64,000 bases of DNA from Oscillibacter faecalis_A (GCF_029218125.1 NZ_JARFXX010000004.1:124001-188000), one strand, 5' to 3'. Positions 42,099 through 51,138 are shown, counted from the first letter of the stretch. Numbers and translations: made by a program. The notes: a model not told the origin generated them from the letters alone.

Positions 42099-43709
42099 AT
42101 GTTAAGACAGACCACCCGAAACCTTATTACCGCCCTTTATCCGAGATTATCCCACGAGGACGAGCTGCAAGGTGAGAGCAATTCTATTTCAAACCAGAAG
42201 CGTATTCTTGAAACCTATGCGAAGCAGAACGGCTTTTCCAATCTGCAATGGTACACAGATGACGGTTATTCTGGGGCGAACTTCCAAAGACCCGGTTTTC
42301 AAGCCATGCTTGCGGACATTGAAGCCGGAAAAGTCGGCACCGTTATCGTCAAGGATATGTCACGGTTAGGGCGAAACTATCTGCAAGTGGGAATGTATAC
42401 GGAAATGATTTTCCCACAGAAAGGCGTCCGCTTTATCGCTATCAATGACGGAGTGGACAGCGCACAGGGCGACAATGATTTTGCCCCTCTGCGGAACATT
42501 TTTAACGAATGGCTGGTGAGAGATACGAGCAAGAAAATCAAAGCAGTAAAACGGTCTAAGGGTATGAGCGGGAAGCCCGTCACGAGCAAACCCGTATACG
42601 GCTACTTTATGGACGAGGACGAAAATTTTATCATTGACGGGGAAGCCGCCCCTGTTGTGCGGCAGATTTACAGCTTGTGCCTTGCCGGGAACGGGCCGAC
42701 CAAGATAGCCCGTATGCTCACAGAGCAGGAGATCCCCACGCCGGGAACGCTGGAATACCGTCGGACGGGAAGCACCCGCCGCTACCACCCCGGCTATGAG
42801 TGCAAGTGGGCGACCAATACCGTGGTACATATCCTTGAAAACAGGGAGTACACGGGCTGTCTGGTAAACTTCAAGACGGAGAAGCCGTCCTACAAGACCA
42901 AGCACAGCGTAGAGAACCCCATTGAGAAACAGGCGATTTTCGAGAACCACCATGAGCCTATCATTGACACCCAGATGTGGGAGCGTGTGCAGGAGTTACG
43001 CAAGCAGCGCAAACGCCCGAACCGCTATGATGAAGTGGGCTTATTCTCCGGCATACTCTTTTGTGCCGACTGCGGCAGCGTCCTTTACCAGCAGCGTTAC
43101 CAGAACGCCACCCGCAAGCAGGATTGTTATATCTGCGGGAGCTACAAGAAGCGTACCCGTGACTGTACGGCGCACTTTATCCGCACCGACCTGTTGACCG
43201 CCGGAGTGACCGACAATCTGCGGAAAGTCACCAGCTATGCAGCGAAGCACGAAGCCCGGTTTATGAAGCTGCTGATCGAGCAGAACGAGGACGGGGGCAA
43301 GCGCAGGAACGCCGCAAGGAAAAAGGAGCTGGAAGCCGCCGAGAAGCGTATCAGCGAGTTATCCGCTATCTTCAAGCGGCTGTATGAGGACAGCGTGACC
43401 GGGCGCATTTCAGACGAGCGTTTCACGGAGCTGTCGGCAGACTATGAAGCCGAGCAGAAAGAACTGAAAGAGAGAGCCGCCGCTATCCGGGCAGAGCTTT
43501 CCAAAGCGCAGGAAGCCACGGTAAACGCAGAAAAGTTTATGAATGTTGTCCGCAAGTACACCAGCTTTGAAGAACTTACCCCTACCCTTTTGCGTGAGTT
43601 TGTGGAGAAAATCGTTGTGCATGAGTGCAGCTATGACGAGAACGGCACACGCAGACAGGACATTGATATTTATTACTCTTTCGTTGGCAAGGTAGACCTG
43701 CCCGAATGA
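42099..43709 (+). CDS. Large serine recombinase (TndX-like) of the tet element
   Basis: 536 residues from ATG 42099 (GGAGGACACT upstream). Catalytic start ALYPRLSHEDELQGESNSIS (Ser in RLS), KDMSRLGRNYLQVGMYTE, recombinase domain, zinc ribbon (LFCADCGSVLYQQR, CYICGSYKKRTRDC) and C-terminal coiled coil. It differs clearly from the enzyme at 24025, consistent with the different core dinucleotide (AA rather than GG). At the right end of the element. Confidence 0.9.
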   Translation: MLRQTTRNLITALYPRLSHEDELQGESNSISNQKRILETYAKQNGFSNLQWYTDDGYSGANFQRPGFQAMLADIEAGKVGTVIVKDMSRLGRNYLQVGMYTEMIFPQKGVRFIAINDGVDSAQGDNDFAPLRNIFNEWLVRDTSKKIKAVKRSKGMSGKPVTSKPVYGYFMDEDENFIIDGEAAPVVRQIYSLCLAGNGPTKIARMLTEQEIPTPGTLEYRRTGSTRRYHPGYECKWATNTVVHILENREYTGCLVNFKTEKPSYKTKHSVENPIEKQAIFENHHEPIIDTQMWERVQELRKQRKRPNRYDEVGLFSGILFCADCGSVLYQQRYQNATRKQDCYICGSYKKRTRDCTAHFIRTDLLTAGVTDNLRKVTSYAAKHEARFMKLLIEQNEDGGKRRNAARKKELEAAEKRISELSAIFKRLYEDSVTGRISDERFTELSADYEAEQKELKERAAAIRAELSKAQEATVNAEKFMNVVRKYTSFEELTPTLLREFVEKIVVHECSYDENGTRRQDIDIYYSFVGKVDLPE

Positions 43710-43717
43710 CCGCCCGA

Positions 43718-43750
43718 CCTATCCGGCGCAATGCGCAAACGCCGGATAGG
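43718..43750 (+). terminator. Terminator-like hairpin after the recombinase gene
   Basis: Perfect 11-bp stem CCTATCCGGCG / CGCCGGATAGG with an 11-nt loop; a run of six T occurs 10 nt later. Confidence 0.7.
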
Positions 43751-43801
43751 AACGGCAAAATTTTTTACACTTCTACTACTTCTTTATCACACATCAGCAA
43801 A

Positions 43802-43889
43802 GTCACAGGGCATGAAACAGCTCATGGCGGGCGGCGGCATCATCGTGCTGGGTACGACCCTGATCCCTCTGCTGTCCACCCTGTTTTAA
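43802..43889 (+). pseudogene. Maff2/VirB2-like pilin gene, 3' part
   Basis: Completes the gene started at 32776: SQGMKQLMAGGGIIVLG then TTLIPLLSTLF and TAA at 43887-43889. It supplies the second membrane helix. See 32776-32900. Confidence 0.85.
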
Positions 43890-43900
43890 GGGCGTAAAGC

Positions 43901-44767
43901 ATGGGATTTCTCACCGACTGGCTAACAGACTGGCTAAAAGAGCTGCTGATCGAGGGTATCATGGGCAACCTCACGGGGCTTTTTGATACGGTTAATTCCC
44001 GTGTCGGAGAGATTGCGGTGCAAGTGGGAACCACCCCGGCGGCATGGAACGCCGGGGTGTTCTCCCTGATCCGGCAGCTTTCTGAAACGGTGATACTGCC
44101 GATTGCCGGTCTGATCCTCACCTTCGTTGCCACCTATGAGCTGATCCAACTCATTATCGAAAAGAACAACCTGCACGATCTGGACTACTGGATCTTTTTC
44201 AAGTGGATATTCAAAACGGCCTGCGCCATTTTGATTTTGTCCAACACTTTCAATATCGTCATGGCCGTGTTCGATGTGTCCCAAAGCGTCATCGCCCGGG
44301 CAGCCGGGATCGTGCAAGGCTCAACGGATATTTCAGAGGCCATGCTTGCCGACTTGGAGGCCACGCTGGAAACGCTGGGGCTTGGCTCTCTGCTGGGGCT
44401 GTGGCTGCAATCCCTGCTCATTCATGTGACCATGTGGGCGATCAATATTGTGATTTTCGTTATCGTCTATGGCCGCATGATCGAGATATACCTACTGACC
44501 AGCTTAGCCCCCATCCCCGTTGCCACGCTCTCCAACCGGGAGCTGGGCAATACCGGGCAGAACTATTTGAAGTCCCTGTTTGCCGTGGGCTTTCAAGGGC
44601 TATTGATTCTCGTCTGTGTTGCCATTTATGCGGTGCTGATACAGGGCATCGCCACGGGCGGCGACCCCATCGGCGCGATATGGGGCTGCATGGGCTATTC
44701 CGTGCTGCTCTGCTTCTGCCTGTTCAAAACCGGCTCTGTGGCAAAGAGCATCTTCGGCGCACATTAA
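43901..44767 (+). CDS. VirB6/TrbL-like conjugation membrane protein
   Basis: 288 residues with an amphipathic N-terminus (FLTDWLTDWLKELLIEGIMG) and about six membrane segments, with YELIQLIIEKNNLHDLDYW and YLLTSLAPIPVATLSNREL conserved in this family. It should form part of the inner-membrane channel of the type IV secretion system, next to the VirB2-like pilin. Starts 11 nt after the pilin stop. Confidence 0.8.
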   Translation: MGFLTDWLTDWLKELLIEGIMGNLTGLFDTVNSRVGEIAVQVGTTPAAWNAGVFSLIRQLSETVILPIAGLILTFVATYELIQLIIEKNNLHDLDYWIFFKWIFKTACAILILSNTFNIVMAVFDVSQSVIARAAGIVQGSTDISEAMLADLEATLETLGLGSLLGLWLQSLLIHVTMWAINIVIFVIVYGRMIEIYLLTSLAPIPVATLSNRELGNTGQNYLKSLFAVGFQGLLILVCVAIYAVLIQGIATGGDPIGAIWGCMGYSVLLCFCLFKTGSVAKSIFGAH

Positions 44768-44770
44768 AAA

Positions 44771-44795
44771 ACTACGGGCCAATTTGGCCCGTAGT
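44771..44795 (+). terminator. Terminator-like hairpin after the VirB6-like gene
   Basis: Perfect 10-bp stem ACTACGGGCC / GGCCCGTAGT with loop AATTT, 3 nt after the stop. No T run on the plus strand; the A run before it would serve minus-strand transcription of the gene at 44836. Confidence 0.6.
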
Positions 44796-44835
44796 AGAAA
44801 TCGCATCTCCTAATTAATCGGAACGACAGAATGTG

Positions 44836-45195
44836 TTATTCGTCATGTCCATCCGGAAGACTTTTGGGTTGCTGTTCAGATAATTTCAGACCTTCTAAAG
44901 CGGCTTTGGCAGCAACATGCATATCGTTATTCTTAAGACCCCCTTCCATATTCGGCTTTGGAACAAGGCCTCTCTTATGTGCTTCAATACCCTCCTCCTT
45001 AAGTCTATTTGTAATTTTAGTTGCACCTCTTAACTCGGATTTCGGTTTACCAGCAGATGTCAAAGAATTTTCTTCTGCAGCCCTTTTGGCATCACCCGTC
45101 ATATCTGCAACTAACTGAAGTGCATCCCTTAAGTCGTTAGGCGTCTTTGCTGGTTGACGAGAAGAAACTTTGGCTAACTCATTTTTGGACTTCAT
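44836..45195 (-). CDS. Hypothetical protein inserted between virB6-like and prgI genes
   Basis: 119 residues on the strand opposite to the conjugation operon, AT-richer than it, with its own ribosome-binding site (AAGGAGAGAAATT). On the minus strand TTGTGG and TATAAT, 18 bp apart at about 45256-45285, form a promoter. The composition (AKRAAEENSLTSAGKPKSEL, RLKEEGIEAHKRGLVPKPN) suggests a small soluble helical protein, vaguely like the end of DinD-type proteins. Looks like a cargo gene. Function unknown. Confidence 0.6.
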   Translation of the reverse strand: MKSKNELAKVSSRQPAKTPNDLRDALQLVADMTGDAKRAAEENSLTSAGKPKSELRGATKITNRLKEEGIEAHKRGLVPKPNMEGGLKNNDMHVAAKAALEGLKLSEQQPKSLPDGHDE

Positions 45196-45286
45196 AATTT
45201 CTCTCCTTATATCAATACAGTTTTTTGGTTATCAGCTATCTTCGACATCGATTATATCACGTCAACAAAAGAAACCACAATATTAT

Positions 45287-45309
45287 CTTTGGGACAAATT
45301 GTCCCAAAC
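45287..45309. repeat. Dispersed ICE palindrome, copy 5
   Basis: CTTTGGGACA AAT TGTCCCAAAC, just upstream of the prgI ribosome-binding site. Confidence 0.9.
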
Positions 45310-45325
45310 TGGAGGTGACAGACTG

Positions 45326-45667
45326 ATGCCCTATGTGAATGTCCCAAATGACCTTTCCAAAATCAAGACAAAGATCGCGTTTAATCTCACCAAGCGGCAG
45401 CTAATCTGCTTTGGCATGGGGGCTGCTATCGGCGTTCCGGCCTATCTTTTGACCCGGCAGGCCATCGGCAACACCGGGGCGCTGTTCGCTATGCTGGCGA
45501 TCATGCTCCCGGCGTTTCTGCTGGCGATGTACGAAAAGGACGGACTGCCCTTTGAAAAGGTGATCCGCAATATCATCCGGGTCAAGTTTACCCGCCCCGG
45601 CATCCGCCCGTACCGAACGGAAAATATCTATGCCCCATTTGCGCGAAAGGAGGAGCCTATTGAGTAA
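45326..45667 (+). CDS. PrgI-family conjugation protein
   Basis: 113 residues from ATG 45326 (CTGGAGGTGACAGACTG upstream). YVNVPNDLSKIKTKIAFNLT and two membrane segments, then FARKEEPIE, are typical of PrgI proteins (VirB3-like) that precede virB4 in Gram-positive type IV systems. Overlaps virB4 by 8 nt. Confidence 0.85.
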   Translation: MPYVNVPNDLSKIKTKIAFNLTKRQLICFGMGAAIGVPAYLLTRQAIGNTGALFAMLAIMLPAFLLAMYEKDGLPFEKVIRNIIRVKFTRPGIRPYRTENIYAPFARKEEPIE

Positions 45668-48005
45668 AGCAAAAAAGCAGAAAAACGCAAATAAGCACCG
45701 GGCGCTATCCGCCCAGCAAACCATTCCTTATATCGCTATGCACCCGGACGGGATCTGCCAGCTCCCCGGCGGGCTTTACACAAAGACGCTGGAATATGAG
45801 GACATCAATTATGCCGTGGCGTCCACGGAGGATCAGACTGCCATTATCAGCGGGTGGAGCGCGTGCCTGAATTATTTTGACAGCTCTCTGCCGTTCCAGC
45901 TTTCCTTTGTCAACCGCCGCAGCCGGAACGCCAACCGCTACAAAGTGAATATCCCGGCGCAGGAGGATGACTTCAACAGCATCCGGGGCGAGTATGTGGA
46001 AATGCTCAAAGGCCAGATTGCCAAGAGCAACAACGGCATTGAGCGGTATAAGTACATCACCTTTAGCTTGCCCGCCGAGGGCGTGGCAGAGGCGCGTCCA
46101 CGGCTGGGGCGCGTGGAGGCGGATGTCATGGGCAATCTGAAACGGCTGGGCGTCCAGTCCCGCCCGCTGGATGGCCGGGATCGGCTGGCGGTGCTGCATG
46201 GGCAGATGCATCCCGGCGGGCGTGAGCCGTTCCGCTTTGCGTGGAAAGACATTCCCAAGACGGGCATGGGGACAAAGGACTACATCGCCCCGGACAGTTT
46301 CGACTTTCGGCAGAGCCGGACTTTCCGTGTCGGCCAGATGTGGGGCGCGGCGTCCTATTTGCAGATCATGGCGTCGGAGCTTTCGGATAAGCTGCTGGCG
46401 GAGATTCTGGAGCTGGACGCCGAGCTGACCGTCACCATGCACATTCAGACGGTAGACCAACTCAAGGCCATTAAGACGATCAAGGGAAAGATCTCCGACA
46501 TAGGCCGTATGAAGGCGGAGGAGCAGAAAAAGGCTGTCCGTGCCGGGTACGACATGGAGATATTACCGCCCGACCTCATTACCTTTTCCAAGGACGCCGC
46601 CGAGCTGCTCTCCGACCTGCAAAGCCGCAACGAGCGAATGTTCCTGCTGACCTTTACGGTGGTGAACCTCGCTCCCACCCGGCAGCGGCTTGAAAACGAT
46701 GTGTTCACGGTGAGCGGCATCGCGCAGAAATACAACTGCGCCCTGCGCCGTCTGGACTGGCAGCAGGAACCGGGGTTTGTGTCCTCGCTGGCTCTCGGTT
46801 ACAACGGCATTGAAATTCAGCGGGGCATGACCACCAGCTCCACGGCTATTTTCATTCCCTTTATGACCCGGGAGCTTCGCATGGACGGGCAGGCACTTTA
46901 CTACGGCATGAACGCCCTTTCCAACAATGTCATCATGGCTGACCGCAAAAAACTCAAATCCGCCAACGGAATGTATCTTGGCTCTACGGGCAGCGGCAAG
47001 AGCTTTGCCGCCAAGCGTGAGCTGATCAATGTGTTCCTCGCCACCAATGACCGTATCATCGTGGTTGACCCGATGGGCGAATATGCCCCGCTGGTGGAGC
47101 GGCTGGGCGGTCAGGTCATCGAGATCGCCCCGGACAGCCCGCACCACATTTCGCCTATGGATTTACAAATGAACATCAACGACGAGGACAGTCCGCTTTC
47201 CATGAAGGCGGATTTTCTGCTGTCCCTGTGTGAGCTGATCGTAGGCGGAAAGGAGGGCTTGCAGCCCATCGAGAAAACCGTCATTGACCGCTGTGTGCGG
47301 CTGGTGTACCGGGAGATGGCGCTGGGACTGGAAACGGCCAAAACGCCGCTGCTGCAAGATCTGTATGAGGAGCTGCTGCGCCAGCCAGAGCCGGAGGCGC
47401 GGCGGGTGGCGACGGCGCTGGAGCTTTACTGCACAGGCTCTCTCAACCTTTTCAACCATCCCACGAATGTTGACCTCAATTCCCGTGTGGTCTGCATCGT
47501 CCTAAAGGGCTTGGGTGAAAACCTCCGCAAAATCGCCATGCACACCACCAATGAATTTGTCACGGCGGCGGTAAACGCCAACCATGCCGAGGGCGTGGCG
47601 ACTTGGTGCTACTTTGACGAGTTCCACATCCTGCTCCGTGATCCGCTGACGGCCAGCTACTTTGTGGCGGTCTGGAAAATGCTCCGCAAAAAGGGCTGTG
47701 TCCCCTCGGCGCTGACGCAGAATGTGAAAGACCTGCTGGCCAGCCGGGAGATCGAGAACATTCTGGACAACACCGACTTCATGGTGTTGCTGTCGCAGGC
47801 GCAGAGCGACCGTGCGATCTTGGCAAAGCAGCTTGGCATTTCCGAGCATCAGCTCTCCTATATCACGCACTCCAATTCCGGCGAGGGCTTGCTGTTCTAT
47901 GGGAATGTCACCATCCCGTTTGTAGACCGTTTCCCCCGAGGAGAGATCTATGACTTGCTGACGACCCGCCCGGAGGATCTTGCCCATGAGCGAACAGACG
48001 AGTAA
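45660..48005 (+). CDS. virB4: VirB4-like conjugation ATPase
   Basis: 781 residues from TTG 45660 (AAAGGAGGAGCCTA upstream). N-terminal domain with INYAVASTEDQTAIISGWSA; ATPase with Walker A LGSTGSGKSFAAKRELI, RIIVVDPMGEYAPLVERLGG and the Walker B region VATWCYFDEFHILLRDP. It powers pilus and channel assembly. Strongly conserved core gene, intact here. Confidence 0.95.
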   Translation: MSKAKKQKNANKHRALSAQQTIPYIAMHPDGICQLPGGLYTKTLEYEDINYAVASTEDQTAIISGWSACLNYFDSSLPFQLSFVNRRSRNANRYKVNIPAQEDDFNSIRGEYVEMLKGQIAKSNNGIERYKYITFSLPAEGVAEARPRLGRVEADVMGNLKRLGVQSRPLDGRDRLAVLHGQMHPGGREPFRFAWKDIPKTGMGTKDYIAPDSFDFRQSRTFRVGQMWGAASYLQIMASELSDKLLAEILELDAELTVTMHIQTVDQLKAIKTIKGKISDIGRMKAEEQKKAVRAGYDMEILPPDLITFSKDAAELLSDLQSRNERMFLLTFTVVNLAPTRQRLENDVFTVSGIAQKYNCALRRLDWQQEPGFVSSLALGYNGIEIQRGMTTSSTAIFIPFMTRELRMDGQALYYGMNALSNNVIMADRKKLKSANGMYLGSTGSGKSFAAKRELINVFLATNDRIIVVDPMGEYAPLVERLGGQVIEIAPDSPHHISPMDLQMNINDEDSPLSMKADFLLSLCELIVGGKEGLQPIEKTVIDRCVRLVYREMALGLETAKTPLLQDLYEELLRQPEPEARRVATALELYCTGSLNLFNHPTNVDLNSRVVCIVLKGLGENLRKIAMHTTNEFVTAAVNANHAEGVATWCYFDEFHILLRDPLTASYFVAVWKMLRKKGCVPSALTQNVKDLLASREIENILDNTDFMVLLSQAQSDRAILAKQLGISEHQLSYITHSNSGEGLLFYGNVTIPFVDRFPRGEIYDLLTTRPEDLAHERTDE

Positions 48006-49623
48006 CCCCACTTCGGGACAAAATGTCCCGAAGTCCAAGTTTCGGCGGAAAAGCCGGCAGGAGCAAACGGCGGCGTCCAAGCTGCGGATGGAGCGCCGGG
48101 GCGAGAAGCTGGACACCGCCCGGGAGAAGCTGGCAAAGCAGAAGCCGCCGAAAAAGCCCGGTGCGGTCAAGCGTCTTGCCCACACCGCCGGACACGGCGT
48201 CCACAGCTTTGTGCATGGCAAGCTCTATGAGGTCGAGCATGAAAATGTCGGCACGGAGGGCGCACACCGTTCCGAGCTGGCGGCGGAGTCCGTGTACCGC
48301 TTCGGCAGGCGCAAGCTCCGCAAGGCCATCCGGGAACACCCGGCAAAGGCCGTGGAGCGTGCCGAGAGCAAGCACATCAAGGCCACGGCGGATTATTACT
48401 ATCGCAAGACCGTGGAGGAACACCCGGAAATGCAGGAGGGCGGCGCGGTGTCCCGGTATCTGCAAAAGCAGAAGATCAAGCGCCAGTACGCAAAGCAGGC
48501 GCGGGAGGCTGCCAGACAGACCGGCAAGGCTGCCGAGGGTACGGCGTCCGTCACGGGCAAGCTGACAGAAAGAGTGTCCGCCTACATCAAGGAACACCCC
48601 GGCGGGCTGCTCCTGCTGCTGGCGGCGTTTCTTCTGCTGGTGGTGCTGCAATCGTGTATGTCCTCGCTGGTAACGGTGGGCAACGGCGTGGCCGGAGCCA
48701 TCGGCGCGTCCACCTATGCCGCCGATAACGCTGACCTGCTGGGGGCGGAGGCCGCCTATTGCGCTCTGGAGGACGAGCTGCAACACTACCTCGACACCTA
48801 CACCCGTACCCACGATTATGACGAGTATCATTTTGACCTCGACACCATCGAACACGATCCCTATGTGCTGCTATCCATCGTTTGCGCGCTCCATGAGGGC
48901 GAGTGGACGCTGGACGAGATGCGGGGGACGCTCCAAATGCTCTTTGACCGCCAGTACATTTTGACCGAGGATGTGGTTGTCGAGGTACGCTACCGCACGG
49001 TCACAAGGACGAACAGCGAGGGCAACGACTACGATGTAGAAGTTCCATACAACTATTACATCTGCTATGTCACGCTGGAAAACTTCAATCTCTCCCATCT
49101 GCCCGTTTACATCATGGGCGAGGAAACCCTGTCCCGGTATGCCTTATACATGGCGACGCTGGGCAACCGCCCCGACCTGTTCCCGTCCTCGCCCTATGTG
49201 GGTAAGTACACCAACAAGCCCCCGGCACATGAGATCCCCGAGGACTATCTTGCCGATGAAACCTTTGCCGCCCTTCTGAAAGAAGCGGAGAAGTATGTGG
49301 GATACCCCTATGTTTGGGGCGGCAGCAGCCCGTCCACATCCTTTGACTGCTCCGGCTTCGTCAGCTATGTTTACAACCAATGCGGCTGGGACTTCGGGCG
49401 GCTGGGGGCGCAGGGACTATACAACATCTCCACCCGGACAAGCAGCCCCAAACCCGGCGACTTGGTGTTCTTCACGGGGACTTATGACACGCCGGGGATC
49501 TCCCATTGCGGCATTTATGTTGGCGACGGCTGGATGCTTCATTGTGGCGACCCCATCAGCTACACCAACCTCAACACGAGCTACTGGCAGTCCCATTTCT
49601 ACGCCTACGGAAAACTATTTTGA
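47986..49623 (+). CDS. NlpC/P60 cell-wall hydrolase of the conjugation system (CD1108-like)
   Basis: 545 residues from ATG 47986 (CCGGAGGATCTTGCCC upstream). A basic cytoplasmic N-terminus, one membrane segment (GLLLLLAAFLLLVVLQSC, about residues 206-223), an extracytoplasmic middle domain, and a C-terminal NlpC/P60 domain: YPYVWGGSSPSTSFDCSGFV (catalytic Cys) and SHCGIYVGDGWMLHCG (His). It should open peptidoglycan for the mating channel. A palindrome copy lies in its first codons, read as SGQNVPKS. Confidence 0.9.
   Translation: MSEQTSNPTSGQNVPKSKFRRKSRQEQTAASKLRMERRGEKLDTAREKLAKQKPPKKPGAVKRLAHTAGHGVHSFVHGKLYEVEHENVGTEGAHRSELAAESVYRFGRRKLRKAIREHPAKAVERAESKHIKATADYYYRKTVEEHPEMQEGGAVSRYLQKQKIKRQYAKQAREAARQTGKAAEGTASVTGKLTERVSAYIKEHPGGLLLLLAAFLLLVVLQSCMSSLVTVGNGVAGAIGASTYAADNADLLGAEAAYCALEDELQHYLDTYTRTHDYDEYHFDLDTIEHDPYVLLSIVCALHEGEWTLDEMRGTLQMLFDRQYILTEDVVVEVRYRTVTRTNSEGNDYDVEVPYNYYICYVTLENFNLSHLPVYIMGEETLSRYALYMATLGNRPDLFPSSPYVGKYTNKPPAHEIPEDYLADETFAALLKEAEKYVGYPYVWGGSSPSTSFDCSGFVSYVYNQCGWDFGRLGAQGLYNISTRTSSPKPGDLVFFTGTYDTPGISHCGIYVGDGWMLHCGDPISYTNLNTSYWQSHFYAYGKLF
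48011..48033. repeat. Dispersed ICE palindrome, copy 6
   Basis: CTTCGGGACA AAA TGTCCCGAAG, perfect palindrome, inside the start of the NlpC/P60 gene and 6 nt after the virB4 stop. Confidence 0.9.
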
Positions 49624-49636
49624 CAGGAGGTTTTTT

Positions 49637-49894
49637 ATGGCTATCTCCAAAAGCGCAAAAATTCAGGCCGAGATTGAAAAGGTCATGGCCAAGATCAACG
49701 AGCAGCAGGCACGGCTCAAGGAGCTGGAACAGAAAAAGCTGGAGGCCGAGAACAGCGAGATCGTGGAGATCGTGCGCGGCATGAGCGTTTCGCTCACCGA
49801 CCTGCCCGTGCTGCTTCAGACCATCAAGAGCGGCGGCACTTTGGGACAGATTGTCCCGAAGTCCGATCCCACAGACAAGGAGGACAGCGAATGA
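49637..49894 (+). CDS. DUF4315 protein
   Basis: 85 residues. Coiled-coil start AKIQAEIEKVMAKINEQQAR, then EIVEIVRGMSVSLTDLPVLL, the DUF4315 signature, found in most Tn1549-like conjugation operons. The tail LGQIVPKSDPTDKEDSE is encoded by a copy of the dispersed palindrome. Role in transfer unknown. Confidence 0.8.
   Translation: MAISKSAKIQAEIEKVMAKINEQQARLKELEQKKLEAENSEIVEIVRGMSVSLTDLPVLLQTIKSGGTLGQIVPKSDPTDKEDSE
49839..49861. repeat. Dispersed ICE palindrome, copy 7
   Basis: CTTTGGGACA GAT TGTCCCGAAG, inside the last part of the DUF4315 gene (LGQIVPKS). Confidence 0.9.
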
Positions 49895-50616
49895 ACAAGT
49901 GGATGAAGAAACTGACGGCGGCGCTCTGCGCCGCTGTTTTGATGTGCGGCATGGCGGTCACGGCCTACGCCGGAGGCGGCGAGGAATGGGACGGCCTTGC
50001 CCCGGTGGAGGCGCTGCCCACGGAAACCGTTGACCCCAGCGAGGGCTTCGCCGAGGACGGCAACCTTGTGACCCGTGACCTGCTCTATGACAAGGCCACC
50101 AATAAGCAGTTCATCACGGTGCAGACCAGCGGCGGCAACACCTTTTACATCGTCATTGACTATGACAAGCCCACCGACGAGGACGGCGAGCAGTATCAGA
50201 CCTACTTTTTGAATATGGTGGACGAGGCTGACCTGCTGGCGGCGATGCAGGCGGCGGGCGATGAGCTGCCGGAGTGTGCCTGCGCGGACAAATGCGCCGT
50301 GGGTGCTATCAACACAGATTGCACCGTCTGCGCCGTGAACATGGGCGAGTGCCAAGGCAAGGCTCCCGAACCTGTGCCTGTGGTAGAGCCGGAGCCTGAC
50401 CCCGAGCCGGAGCAGCCCAAGGCTACGGGCAGCGGCGGGACGCTCCTGCTGGTGCTGGCCGTGGCGGTCATCGGCGGTGGTGCTGGCTGGTATTTTAAGA
50501 TCTACCGCCCCAAAAAGCAGCAGGCCGCCGACGCTGCGGAGGACTATGGCGACGATTATGACGATACCCCGCCTTGGGAGGACGAGGACGAAACGGAAAG
50601 CGAGGGCGAGGAATGA
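49891..50616 (+). CDS. DUF4366 exported membrane protein
   Basis: 241 residues. Signal peptide KKLTAALCAAVLMCGMAVTA with AYA cleavage; extracellular domain containing LVTRDLLYDKATNKQFITVQ and NTFYIVIDYDKPTDEDGEQY; Cys-rich CACADKC, CTVCAVNMGEC; Pro/Glu linker; C-terminal membrane segment and acidic tail. This is the DUF4366 (CD1107-like) architecture. Probably a surface component of the mating system. Confidence 0.85.
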   Translation: MNKWMKKLTAALCAAVLMCGMAVTAYAGGGEEWDGLAPVEALPTETVDPSEGFAEDGNLVTRDLLYDKATNKQFITVQTSGGNTFYIVIDYDKPTDEDGEQYQTYFLNMVDEADLLAAMQAAGDELPECACADKCAVGAINTDCTVCAVNMGECQGKAPEPVPVVEPEPDPEPEQPKATGSGGTLLLVLAVAVIGGGAGWYFKIYRPKKQQAADAAEDYGDDYDDTPPWEDEDETESEGEE

Positions 50617-50798
50617 GATTTACCAACAGTCCTTATGAGGACTTTATGAAAGAAAAGAGCTACTTTAAGGGCGCTCCGCCCAACCTGCCGCCCAAAGGCT
50701 CCCACTGCGACGGCTGCCCCTACTGGCGCGGGATCGGCTGCGTGTTCTGCTACCGGGAACAGCTCAAGCCAAAGACGGGAGAGAAAAATGAGCCGTGA
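50613..50798 (+). CDS. Small cysteine-rich ICE protein
   Basis: 61 residues, ATGA overlap with the upstream stop. RFTNSPYEDFMKEKSYFKG then CDGCPYWRGIGCVFCYREQ: four cysteines in two CxxC-like pairs suggest a zinc or iron-sulfur site. Conserved position in Tn1549-like operons. Function unknown. Confidence 0.65.
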   Translation: MRFTNSPYEDFMKEKSYFKGAPPNLPPKGSHCDGCPYWRGIGCVFCYREQLKPKTGEKNEP

Positions 50799-51138
50799 AT
50801 TGACCCGGCAGGAAAAGACGGCGATCCGCTCCCTTGTGAAGCGATGGTGCGCCAATTATGACAAGGACGCTGGCTGCCTGCCGCTGGACTGTCCCTGCTA
50901 TATGCTGGGCAAGTGCTGGACGGGCGCTTATTGCCGCTATTTTCGTTCGGCGGTGCTGCCCCTTGATCCTGTGCTGGAAAGGTCGCTGACCGTGGAGCGT
51001 ATCACAGAAACCCGGCCTTGCCCGGTATGCGGCAGGGCATTTCTCCCGGACGGGCGGCAGCGGTACTGCTCCCCGGCCTGCGCCGGGGCTGCCCTGCGGG
51101 AGCAGAAGCGGGCGTATATGCGCCGCAAACGGAGGTAG
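50788..51138 (+). CDS. Cysteine-rich zinc-binding ICE protein
   Basis: 116 residues. The first half has WCANYDKDAGCLPLDCPCYM and CWTGAYCRYF; the second half has a treble-clef-like zinc finger PCPVCGRAFLPDGRQRYCSP followed by the basic KRAYMRRKRR. A nucleic-acid-binding role is likely from the finger and tail. Overlaps the previous gene by 11 nt. Confidence 0.65.
   Translation: MSRELTRQEKTAIRSLVKRWCANYDKDAGCLPLDCPCYMLGKCWTGAYCRYFRSAVLPLDPVLERSLTVERITETRPCPVCGRAFLPDGRQRYCSPACAGAALREQKRAYMRRKRR

Larger units (their letters stand above)
32901..43801. mobile_element. 10.9-kb tetracycline-resistance mobilizable element inserted in the virB2-like gene
   Basis: Contents: kinase fragment, tet(W), tet(40), HTH genes, MobC, MobP relaxase, replication initiator, DnaC-like loader, TnpW-like protein and a serine recombinase at the right end. 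Both junctions share AA (GCGCTAA left, CAAAGTCAC right). Deleting the insert restores GCT-AAG-TCA and the complete Maff2 reading frame. No copy of the ICE palindrome occurs inside. Confidence 0.85.

Noticed and set aside
45705..46460. Minus-strand frame opposite virB4
   Set aside because: Antisense shadow of a strongly conserved ATPase gene.
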